Below are positions 1-5,043 of a stretch of 5,043 bases of DNA, one piece after another; within the stretch, counting starts at the first letter, position 1, and each line of letters starts with the position of its first letter. The DNA comes from Desulfuromusa sp. GTDB lineage: Bacteria; Desulfobacterota; Desulfuromonadia; Desulfuromonadales; Geopsychrobacteraceae. Location: the NCBI GenBank assembly GCA_029934755.1, contig JAOZLQ010000165.1:1-5043 (forward strand). Reading direction: 5' to 3'. The notes under the pieces were generated by a model. It did not search any database and was not told the origin of the DNA. It worked only from the letters and a program-made list of their open reading frames with translations. A program made the translations under genes and the position numbers.

Positions 1-1327
1 ACTCTTCCAATTGCTGCTGATAGGTCGTCAGCTTCTCCTGATAGCGTTTCAGCGTTGACAGATTGCTGGTAATAAATCCCATCGGATTATTAATTTCGTG
101 TGCAACTCCGGCGGCTAATTGTCCGACCGATGCCATTTTCTCCTGCTGTAAAATCTGTGACTGAGTTGCTTTAAGTTGCTGATAAGCAGAATCCAGGTCA
201 TCAGCCATTTGTTGAGTTTCCGCCAGCGACCGTCCAAGTTGGGTATAAAGCTGACTGATGGTATTTGTCAACGGACCGAACTCCGGATGATTGGACAGTG
301 GCTTAAGCTTAGCGGTTTCAGCAGCGATGTCAAAATCACCATTCTGCTGATCTGGAATTGCCAGATCGGAAGTGATTGTCTCCAAAGTATCGAGATCACG
401 CAGACTGCGATGGACAAAAAATAACCCAACGAAAGCCGCAATTAAGCTGCTAATAAATATAAATAAAGTAAAAATACGTTGGTTTTTTGCCAGAATTGCA
501 AATGCCTCTTTGGCCGGGAGTTGACTGGCGACAATCCAGTGGCTTCCGGGAACAGGTCGAAATGCAACCAACATTTTTATCCCTTTGGAATTGACTGTCT
601 CGGCTGTCCCTTCAAACCCTTCAATGGCGGCATCAAACATTTTATTGGCACCAACCGGGACATCACTGGTCAACATCCGTTCGTCTTTCGGATGGAGAAT
701 CATCAACCGATTTTTATCAAAAACATAGCTATAACCAGTTTTACCAACTCTTCTGTTTCTGATCTTGATGAGGATTTCATCATCTTCCAGGCGGGTTGAA
801 CAACACACAATACCTAATGGTTTTTTATCGTGATCCCTTAAAAGAGTAGTGAAAGTTAAAACACTTTTACCGCTCCTGGATGATCGATATGGTTGACCGA
901 TTATCCCTTTGCCTGCTGCCAGTGTTGCCTGAAAATAGGGCCGGAAAGAATAATCTTTGCCGTATAATGCTGGATGTGATGGATAATCTGCTTTGAGGAT
1001 CCCGTTCATATCCAGAAGAAAGTAGCCATTATTAAAAAAGGAGAAATCTTTAGTATGACTGGCAAAATAGTCTACTACCCAAAGACGATCATTAAGCTCC
1101 ACCGCTTCCACTGGCAATGTCTTGGCAATATGGGTTGCGATAGTATGCTGCCGTTGTAGGTAATGACCCAACAATTCAGCATTATTCTTTGCAACTGCAT
1201 CGATTGCTTGAAATACAGAATGGCGATAAGCATCCGTGAACTTTTGGAAGAAAAACAGCCCACTACCGCCCATTGCCAACAGCACCGTCACAACCAGAAT
1301 GATCATCGCCTTGGTGCGTAGTTTCAT
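1..1327 (-). CDS. Membrane sensor histidine kinase, Cache-HAMP-HisKA (3' part beyond window)
   Basis: Only the first 442 codons are present; the gene runs off the left edge, so the ATPase domain is not seen. My translation gives an N-terminal membrane segment (about residues 7-27), an extracytoplasmic double-Cache-like sensor (about 35-280) with DYSFRPYF (125-132), GKSVLTF (153-159) and GKTGYSYVFD (195-204), a second membrane segment (285-305), a divergent HAMP-like linker ending in EFGPLTNTISQLYTQL (349-364), a short coiled coil, and a HisKA H-box, GVAHEINNPMGF, with the phospho-accepting His410. By family knowledge it is an inner-membrane kinase sensing a small periplasmic ligand; the ligand cannot be predicted. 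An unusual Cys-Cys pair (175-176) lies in the sensor. The ATG is chosen for its strong ribosome binding site and because it shares one base with the stop of the PAS-kinase gene, which implies translational coupling. Confidence 0.93.
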   Translation of the reverse strand, partial: MKLRTKAMIILVVTVLLAMGGSGLFFFQKFTDAYRHSVFQAIDAVAKNNAELLGHYLQRQHTIATHIAKTLPVEAVELNDRLWVVDYFASHTKDFSFFNNGYFLLDMNGILKADYPSHPALYGKDYSFRPYFQATLAAGKGIIGQPYRSSRSGKSVLTFTTLLRDHDKKPLGIVCCSTRLEDDEILIKIRNRRVGKTGYSYVFDKNRLMILHPKDERMLTSDVPVGANKMFDAAIEGFEGTAETVNSKGIKMLVAFRPVPGSHWIVASQLPAKEAFAILAKNQRIFTLFIFISSLIAAFVGLFFVHRSLRDLDTLETITSDLAIPDQQNGDFDIAAETAKLKPLSNHPEFGPLTNTISQLYTQLGRSLAETQQMADDLDSAYQQLKATQSQILQQEKMASVGQLAAGVAHEINNPMGFITSNLSTLKRYQEKLTTYQQQLEE

Positions 1328-2613
1328 CAGGGTTGCTCCTCACGCTTAAGAGGTAAACTGATGGTGAAGGTGGTTCCTTTGCCCAGCTCTGAATCAATCA
1401 GAATCTCTCCACCATGTTTTTTGACGATTTCATAACTGATACTCATTCCGAGTCCGGTCCCTTCACCAACGGGTTTGGTGGTGAAAAAAGGCTCGAAGAT
1501 TTTTTCCAGATTTTCTTTGGCAATACCACTGCCGTTATCCTGAATACTGATAAAAATGGTTTCATCTTCCAGCCAGGTGCGTATTTTAACCAGCCCCTCT
1601 TTCTCAATTGCCTGAGCTGCATTGACCAGAATATTGGTGAAAACCTGTGATAGCTCCTGCGGGCTGCAATAGATATCGGGAAGTTCGGCAAAATCTTTTT
1701 CAAGCTGGGCTTTGTATTTAAGTTCGTTCCACACAATCGCGATGGTGCTTTCGAGACATTCATTCAGATCGGCCAGCTGTTCTACGGCCTGATCAACCCG
1801 GGAGAAAGTTTTCAGATTCTGGACAATCTTGCGTACCCGGTCAGAACCATCAAGAGATTCAATGATCAGGTCATCACAATCTTCGAGGAGAAAGTCGATT
1901 TTCAATTTTTTACGTTGCGGCTTGATCTCCTCCCAGCTTTCTGGGGCGTGTTCTTTGATGCTGCTTTCCAATAGTTCGAGATACTCGGTCAGCTTCTTTA
2001 TGTATTTGTCCAAACTGCGAATATTACTGGAAACAAAGCCGATGGGATTATTGATTTCGTGTGCGACACCGGCAGCTAGTTGACCAATAGAAGCCATTTT
2101 TTCCCGTTGTAACATCTGGGACTGGGTTGACTTCAATTCAGCATTGAGAAATTCCAGGGTGGTCGCCATTTGCACCGATTCCGCGACTGACCGTTCCAGT
2201 TCATCCTCAATTATTTTACGTTCGGTGATATCTTCTTTAATGGCCAGAAAATGAGTAATCTTCCCTTCCTGATCCAGAATTGGGGAAATAGCAGCCCGCT
2301 CCCAGAAGAATTCACCATTTTTCCTTTTATTATGAAAATCCCCGCGCCACTGCTGACCCGATGAAAGCATCTGCCACATCTCTTTATAATCAGTCAGACC
2401 ATCTTCCCCTTTTAAGATGCGTGGATTCTGACCCAATGCTTCGCTTTTGGTGTAACCAGTCATTTCAGTAAACTTCTGGTTGACGTAAATAATGATTCCT
2501 TCAGCGTCAGTGATCGCAATAGTGGCAGAATTCTGCTCTACAGCTTTCAATAACAGTACTGGATCAACTCGAGGATCTAACTCGGAAAATACCTTATTTA
2601 ATTCATCATTCAT
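1327..2613 (-). CDS. Soluble PAS-domain sensor histidine kinase
   Basis: A complete 428-residue kinase with no membrane segment, so cytoplasmic. A PAS domain with its PAC tail covers about residues 18-133 (ITDAEGIIIYVNQKF, then GQNPRILK at 61-68, ending in AIKEDITERK). A helical linker (134-170) leads to HisKA with GVAHEINNPIGF and the phospho-accepting His185; E186-x-x-N189 fits the E/DxxT/N motif of HisKA enzymes that also act as phosphatases. The DHp region is long, with a charged insert (about 220-265), before NLKTFSR. The ATPase domain is intact: N-box around N327/N331, DNGSGI (359-364), FEPFFTTK (373-380) and GTGLGM (385-390). It starts nine bases after the HDOD stop and overlaps the Cache-kinase start by one base, so it is the middle gene of an operon. 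The PAS ligand is unknown. Confidence 0.96.
   Translation of the reverse strand: MNDELNKVFSELDPRVDPVLLLKAVEQNSATIAITDAEGIIIYVNQKFTEMTGYTKSEALGQNPRILKGEDGLTDYKEMWQMLSSGQQWRGDFHNKRKNGEFFWERAAISPILDQEGKITHFLAIKEDITERKIIEDELERSVAESVQMATTLEFLNAELKSTQSQMLQREKMASIGQLAAGVAHEINNPIGFVSSNIRSLDKYIKKLTEYLELLESSIKEHAPESWEEIKPQRKKLKIDFLLEDCDDLIIESLDGSDRVRKIVQNLKTFSRVDQAVEQLADLNECLESTIAIVWNELKYKAQLEKDFAELPDIYCSPQELSQVFTNILVNAAQAIEKEGLVKIRTWLEDETIFISIQDNGSGIAKENLEKIFEPFFTTKPVGEGTGLGMSISYEIVKKHGGEILIDSELGKGTTFTISLPLKREEQP
1336..1342 (-). promoter_or_regulatory. Ribosome binding site of the Cache kinase, inside the preceding gene
   Basis: On the minus strand this reads TGAGGAG, eight bases before the ATG at 1327. 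It lies wholly within the last codons of the PAS-kinase gene, so ribosomes ending on that gene sit directly over it. It fixes the start of the Cache kinase. Confidence 0.75.
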
Positions 2614-2618
2614 CAGCT

Positions 2619-2624
2619 CACCTC
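2619..2624 (-). promoter_or_regulatory. Ribosome binding site of the PAS kinase, overlapping the HDOD stop
   Basis: Minus-strand GAGGTG five bases before the ATG at 2613. It shares bases with the TGA stop of the HDOD gene (2623-2625), which points to coupled translation of the two proteins. Confidence 0.7.
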
Positions 2625-3468
2625 AGGAGAGAAAATCACTCCGATTTTCTTCAAAGATACTGTGAAATTCCTCTATAATCTCTTCGACTCGTTCCTGATC
2701 CAGATCAAGCCGTTTGACACTGGGCAAATTCTCCAGATTCAGTTCACGTGGCTGTTTAAAAATCCCAAAATACCCGGGTAATTGGCCAGCAATATTCACT
2801 ACACCGGTCAAATTAACTGCACTGCTATCTGCCTCGTCATCGAGAGCCACATCAGAGTGATGTAGCGCCACCAGTGAAAGCACCTCGGAGAGTTTCCAAT
2901 GTTCCAGAACAGCCGCCCCAATCTCAGCGTGGGTCGCACCGAACATTTCCTGTTCCTGCGCTGCCATACTCTGATTGCCTGATTCCATCGATTGAAGAAT
3001 AAAATCGGCCGCTTTGTTTTCCTGATTATTGAGGACAACCAAGCCGATATGCCTGAACAGCCCCGCCATAAAAGCTTCTTCCGGATCGGCTAAACCCAAC
3101 TTGCGCGCCAGATATCTGGAACCAAGAGCGCAGACCATCGAATCTTCCCAGAGCAACTGCTCAATCCTGCCAAAGGATTGATTCATTCCCCGCATACTTG
3201 CTGCCAATACCAGGTTTTTCAGGGTTCTCTCACCCAGAATGACGACCGCAGTTGACAGGCTCGTCACTTGGCGGGACATACTGTAGAAAGAGGAATTGGC
3301 AATTTTCAACACCCGTGCCGAGACGGCAGGATCTTTAGAAACAACCTTTGCCAGCGCAGCAGCCGAAGTTTCCGGAGAATTAATCAGTTCCATCATCTGG
3401 GCTGCAACCAATGGCATGGTTGGCAGTTTATCGAGGTCAAAATTAATGTCCTGGAATCTAGCACTCAT
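2623..3468 (-). CDS. HDOD-domain signalling protein
   Basis: A 281-residue soluble protein from the chosen start. The HDOD domain spans about residues 10-205: LDKLPTMP near the start, then VVSKDPAVSARVLKIANSSFY (42-62) and the AVVILG segment, all family hallmarks. Where HD enzymes carry a His-Asp pair, this protein reads GLFRHIG (136-142), so the metal-binding dyad is gone, as is usual for HDOD proteins. A His-bearing helix remains (GATHAEIGAAVLEHWKL, 177-193). The tail after about 225 is acidic and unassigned. HDOD proteins are generally non-catalytic regulators found near kinases and c-di-GMP proteins; the precise role here is unknown. An in-frame ATG at 3480 would add MEIS, but it lacks a ribosome binding site, while 3468 has GGAG six bases upstream. 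The gene lies directly ahead of two kinases in the same operon, suggesting it modulates them. Confidence 0.93.
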   Translation of the reverse strand: MSARFQDINFDLDKLPTMPLVAAQMMELINSPETSAAALAKVVSKDPAVSARVLKIANSSFYSMSRQVTSLSTAVVILGERTLKNLVLAASMRGMNQSFGRIEQLLWEDSMVCALGSRYLARKLGLADPEEAFMAGLFRHIGLVVLNNQENKAADFILQSMESGNQSMAAQEQEMFGATHAEIGAAVLEHWKLSEVLSLVALHHSDVALDDEADSSAVNLTGVVNIAGQLPGYFGIFKQPRELNLENLPSVKRLDLDQERVEEIIEEFHSIFEENRSDFLS

Positions 3469-3474
3469 CGAGAT

Positions 3475-3478
3475 CTCC
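3475..3478 (-). promoter_or_regulatory. Ribosome binding site that selects the HDOD start
   Basis: Minus-strand GGAG six bases before the ATG at 3468. The alternative ATG at 3480 has only A-rich sequence without a purine-rich GG core in front of it, so the shorter protein is favoured. Confidence 0.6.
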
Positions 3479-3497
3479 ATTCTGTTCTAGATTAATA

Positions 3498-3503
3498 ATT
3501 ATA
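3498..3503 (-). promoter_or_regulatory. Candidate -10 box for the HDOD-kinase operon
   Basis: A perfect minus-strand TATAAT that would put the transcript start near 3490, about 22 bases before the ATG at 3468. No good -35 lies at 16-18 bases; that position falls inside the end of the repeat element. The element sits only three bases away and may have replaced an older -35. The local AT richness makes a chance match possible. Confidence 0.4.
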
Positions 3504-3506
3504 ATT

Positions 3507-3637
3507 GAGACTCTTGCAAAACCCTTTAACCTCCAGCAACCGTCATTCCCGCGCAGGCGGGGATCCAGAGGTTTTCTGGGTTCGTTTAAAAACTGGATCC
3601 CCGTTTTCACGAGGATGATGACTTTTGCAAGAGGCTC
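3507..3637. mobile_element. 131-bp MITE-like repeat with terminal inverted repeats
   Basis: The left end GAGACTCTTGCAAAA (3507-3521) and the right end TTTTGCAAGAGGCTC (3623-3637) are inverted copies matching at 14 of 15 bases. Between them is a palindromic core of the GTCATTCCCGC...GCGGGGATCCAG type. No transposase is encoded, so it would be a non-autonomous element moved in trans. The GAG...TTGCAAAA ends recall those of some IS5-family elements; this is from memory and unsearched. No target-site duplication is evident, so the insertion is old or decayed, or the exact ends are misjudged. It lies between the REC-kinase and HDOD genes and its right end forms the last codons of the kinase. It could fold into a long RNA hairpin and affect read-through. 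Confidence 0.7.
3542..3622. repeat. Imperfect inverted repeat with dRS3-like arm
   Basis: The arms 3542-3568 and 3593-3622 are inverted copies, with a perfect ten-base block GGGGATCCAG (3559-3568) against CTGGATCCCC (3593-3602) and looser pairing outside it. The left arm also folds on itself: CCCGC-GCAG-GCGGG (3548-3561). It matches the ATTCCC-N8-GGG(A/G)AT layout known from neisserial dRS3 repeats and from dispersed intergenic palindromes in many proteobacteria. The right arm has diverged and lost its own small hairpin. There is no T-run after it on either strand, so it is not called a terminator. Confidence 0.65.
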
Positions 3638-4923
3638 GATTTACAATTTATTTCTTCATGATCCATTGGTAGTTTGATCGTAAAGCAAGTTCCCTTACCT
3701 ATCTCACTTGCAACAGAAATTATCCCTTGGTGTTTCTGTAATATATCGTGGCAAATACTCAACCCAAGGCCTGTTCCTTTACCAACCTCTTTTGTTGTAT
3801 AGAAGGCCTCAAATATCCGTTCAAGGTTTTTAGGACTAATGCCACTGCCGGTATCGCAAATTTCTACGACAGCCCAGTTTTCTTTTTGCCGAATATTGAC
3901 AGTAATGATCCCTTGATCTTCAATTGACTGGGCGGCATTCACTAATAAATTGACAAACACCTGACTCAGCTGTTGAGGCAGACATTGAATTGGTGGTAAC
4001 TCCTGATAGTTTTTCTCCACCTTGGCTTTATATTTAATTTCATTCCAGGCAATGCTGAGTGAACTTTCAAGACATTCTTGTAAATCGGTCAGTTTCAGGG
4101 TGTCATCTTCTGCCCGGGAAAAACTTTTTAGATTGCGGACAATTAATGCAATCCGATCAATCCCATCTTTCGATTCGACAATCAGGTCATCAATATCTTC
4201 CTGAATAAAATCAAACTTTAGTTTGCGCTTCATCTTCTTTAATTGAGTTTCAGTCTCTGGGTCATTCATCGCCATGAGGGTTTGCTCCATAAAAGCAATC
4301 CCTTCATTTAATTTCGCGATATATTTTTGCAACGAATTAAGATTGCTACCAATAAAGCCTGCGGGATTGTTGATTTCATGCGCGACACCCGCTGCCAACT
4401 GCCCAATAGAGGCCATTTTTTCCTGCTGCAACATCTGGTCATGAATCTGTTTAAGATCCTTGTAGGCCTCGATCAATTCTTGCGTTTGTGCATTAACCAG
4501 TTTTTGCAGGTGATTTTGATGTTGCTTTAATTCCAGATGGGTTTTGACTCGACGAAGGACAATCTCTGGGTTAAAAGGCTTTGAAATGTAATCAACAGCA
4601 CCCAGTTCCAAGCCTTTGGTTTCATCCATATCATTATCTAATGCGGTAATAAAAATAATTGGGATATCGGCGGTTTTCTCGTTTGCCTTTAACTTGCGGC
4701 AAACTTCATAACCATCCAGGTCGGGCATCATGATATCAAGAAGAATCAGATCAGGCAGGTAGCCACTATCGATTAAATCCAGGGCAGATTGACCATCGAT
4801 AGCGACGCGCAGGTCATAGATATTTTCCAAGGTTGCTAGCAGGGTATCCAGATTGATAGCACTGTCGTCAACTAATAATAGTTGATGGGTGGAGGGCCCC
4901 TGTAACGGACTTAACGACACCAT
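3607..4923 (-). CDS. Receiver-domain histidine kinase (REC-HisKA-HATPase), C-terminus altered by repeat
   Basis: A 438-residue soluble protein. An N-terminal receiver domain (about 13-130) has the acidic pair D19/D20, phospho-acceptor D63 in LILLDIMMPDLDG, T93 and K115 (SKPF), all intact. A coiled linker (131-165) leads to HisKA with GVAHEINNPAGF and His182, then a long charged DHp insert and NLKSFSR, then an ATPase domain with N325/N329, DTGSGI (357-362), FEAFYTTK (371-378) and GTGLGL (383-388). Placing REC ahead of the kinase suggests that phosphorylation of D63 tunes the kinase, or that phosphate passes through it; there is no output domain. The natural C-terminus should end soon after IKLPM (416-420); residues 430-438 (SLLQKSSSS) and the TGA lie in the 131-bp repeat. 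The start has AAGGGAG five bases upstream. It is closely related to the PAS kinase along the whole kinase core. Confidence 0.96.
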   Translation of the reverse strand: MVSLSPLQGPSTHQLLLVDDSAINLDTLLATLENIYDLRVAIDGQSALDLIDSGYLPDLILLDIMMPDLDGYEVCRKLKANEKTADIPIIFITALDNDMDETKGLELGAVDYISKPFNPEIVLRRVKTHLELKQHQNHLQKLVNAQTQELIEAYKDLKQIHDQMLQQEKMASIGQLAAGVAHEINNPAGFIGSNLNSLQKYIAKLNEGIAFMEQTLMAMNDPETETQLKKMKRKLKFDFIQEDIDDLIVESKDGIDRIALIVRNLKSFSRAEDDTLKLTDLQECLESSLSIAWNEIKYKAKVEKNYQELPPIQCLPQQLSQVFVNLLVNAAQSIEDQGIITVNIRQKENWAVVEICDTGSGISPKNLERIFEAFYTTKEVGKGTGLGLSICHDILQKHQGIISVASEIGKGTCFTIKLPMDHEEINCKSSLLQKSSSS

Positions 4924-4928
4924 AAGTG

Positions 4929-4935
4929 CTCCCTT
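4929..4935 (-). promoter_or_regulatory. Ribosome binding site of the REC-kinase
   Basis: Minus-strand AAGGGAG five bases before the ATG at 4923. It supports that start over internal methionines, the first of which lies within the receiver domain. Confidence 0.7.
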
Positions 4936-4965
4936 ATTGAGCTAATCTAGTTAGGAAAGCATAAT

Positions 4966-4995
4966 ATAATAAATTACCAATATTTAAAAGGTAAA
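4966..4995 (-). promoter_or_regulatory. Candidate sigma-70-type promoter of the REC-kinase
   Basis: On the minus strand a -35-like TTTACC (4990-4995) is followed after 18 bases by TATTAT (4966-4971). The expected transcript start would be near 4959, leaving a leader of about 35 bases. The region is extremely AT-rich, so -10-like hexamers are common and other registers are possible. Confidence 0.35.
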
Positions 4996-5004
4996 TATTA
5001 GTAA
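4974..5004. repeat. 12-bp dyad overlapping the candidate promoter
   Basis: TTACCAATATTT (4974-4985) and AAATATTAGTAA (4993-5004) are inverted copies with one mismatch around a seven-base centre. The dyad covers the proposed -35 and spacer on the minus strand, where a dimeric regulator could bind. On the plus strand it is followed by T-rich sequence (5005-5019), so a weak terminator for a plus-strand transcript is an alternative, but there is no plus-strand gene here for it to serve. Confidence 0.5.
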
Positions 5005-5028
5005 TTTTTGTATTTTTTTGAGAAAATC

Positions 5029-5043
5029 TTTTAGACTCTAAAA
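5029..5043. repeat. Perfect 7-bp palindrome at the window edge
   Basis: TTTTAGA-C-TCTAAAA, fully symmetric about base 5036. It touches the right edge, so its full extent is unseen. It could be part of an operator, or a terminator of a gene beyond the window: on the minus strand it is followed by GATTTT. Chance in AT-rich DNA is also possible. Confidence 0.3.

Noticed and set aside
176..799. Plus-strand open frames of 82 and 106 codons
   Set aside because: They lie opposite the Cache kinase, whose Cache, HAMP and HisKA motifs translate cleanly from the minus strand. The plus-strand products show no recognisable domain.
1075..1263. Minus-strand 62-codon frame
   Set aside because: It is in another frame within the 5' part of the Cache kinase and has no motif.
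1414..2083. Open frames on both strands inside the PAS kinase
   Set aside because: The real frame carries the N, G and F boxes of the ATPase domain and the DHp helices; the others are out-of-frame or antisense shadows.
2395..2440. LOV-type photosensor suggested by GQNPRILK in the PAS domain
   Set aside because: LOV domains need a reactive Cys in GxNCRFLQ; here that position is Pro64, so no flavin-cysteine photochemistry is expected. GQNPRIL is common in ordinary PAS domains.
2808..3495. Short frames overlapping the HDOD gene on both strands
   Set aside because: They are shadows of a well-matched HDOD protein, without plausible products.
3507..3637. Intrinsic terminator or riboswitch between the REC-kinase and HDOD genes
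   Set aside because: The hairpin has no following T-run on either strand, and the terminal inverted repeats with a dispersed-palindrome core fit a mobile repeat better.
4022..4530. Plus-strand frames of 60 and 67 codons opposite the REC-kinase
   Set aside because: They are antisense to strongly conserved kinase sequence and show no domain.
4974..5019. Plus-strand rho-independent terminator (dyad followed by T-rich DNA)
   Set aside because: The stem is almost all A-T and no plus-strand gene ends here. An operator-like dyad at the minus-strand promoter is the more economical reading, though not proven.
1..5043. CRISPR array, tRNA, rRNA or defence genes
   Set aside because: No regularly spaced repeats, tRNA-like cloverleaf or nuclease-type domain was seen; nearly all bases belong to the four signalling genes.

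Overview
The window carries a compact two-component signalling cluster with every real gene on the minus strand. It reads from right to left: a REC-histidine kinase, an HDOD protein, a PAS-histidine kinase, and a membrane-bound Cache-histidine kinase cut by the left edge. Moderate-to-low GC, dense gene packing, strong GGAG-type ribosome binding sites and the protein families suggest a Gram-negative bacterium. The style fits a Desulfuromonas-like or gammaproteobacterial signalling specialist, but nothing here fixes the taxon and that placement is low confidence.

Layout: 4924-5043 is an AT-rich leader with a plausible promoter and a 12-bp dyad. The gene at 4923-3607 is a soluble kinase with an N-terminal receiver domain. 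Its last nine codons and stop lie inside a 131-bp repeat element (3507-3637) with 15-bp terminal inverted repeats and a hairpin core. Next come the HDOD gene (3468-2623), the PAS kinase (2613-1327) and the Cache kinase (1327 to beyond base 1). The last three are tightly packed, with a 9-nt gap and then a one-base TGATG overlap, so they look like one translationally coupled operon. The REC-kinase may be co-transcribed with them or separated by the repeat.

Working together: the three kinases share almost the same H-box and are clearly paralogues. They differ in input: an extracytoplasmic Cache domain, a cytoplasmic PAS domain, and a receiver that could take phosphate from another kinase. The HDOD protein lacks the HD dyad at the expected place and is more likely a scaffold or regulator than an enzyme. 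No DNA-binding or c-di-GMP output domain is visible, so the output must lie outside the window. No clearly new enzymatic system is seen. The points most worth checking are the multi-input kinase/HDOD arrangement and the repeat that rewrote one kinase's C-terminus.
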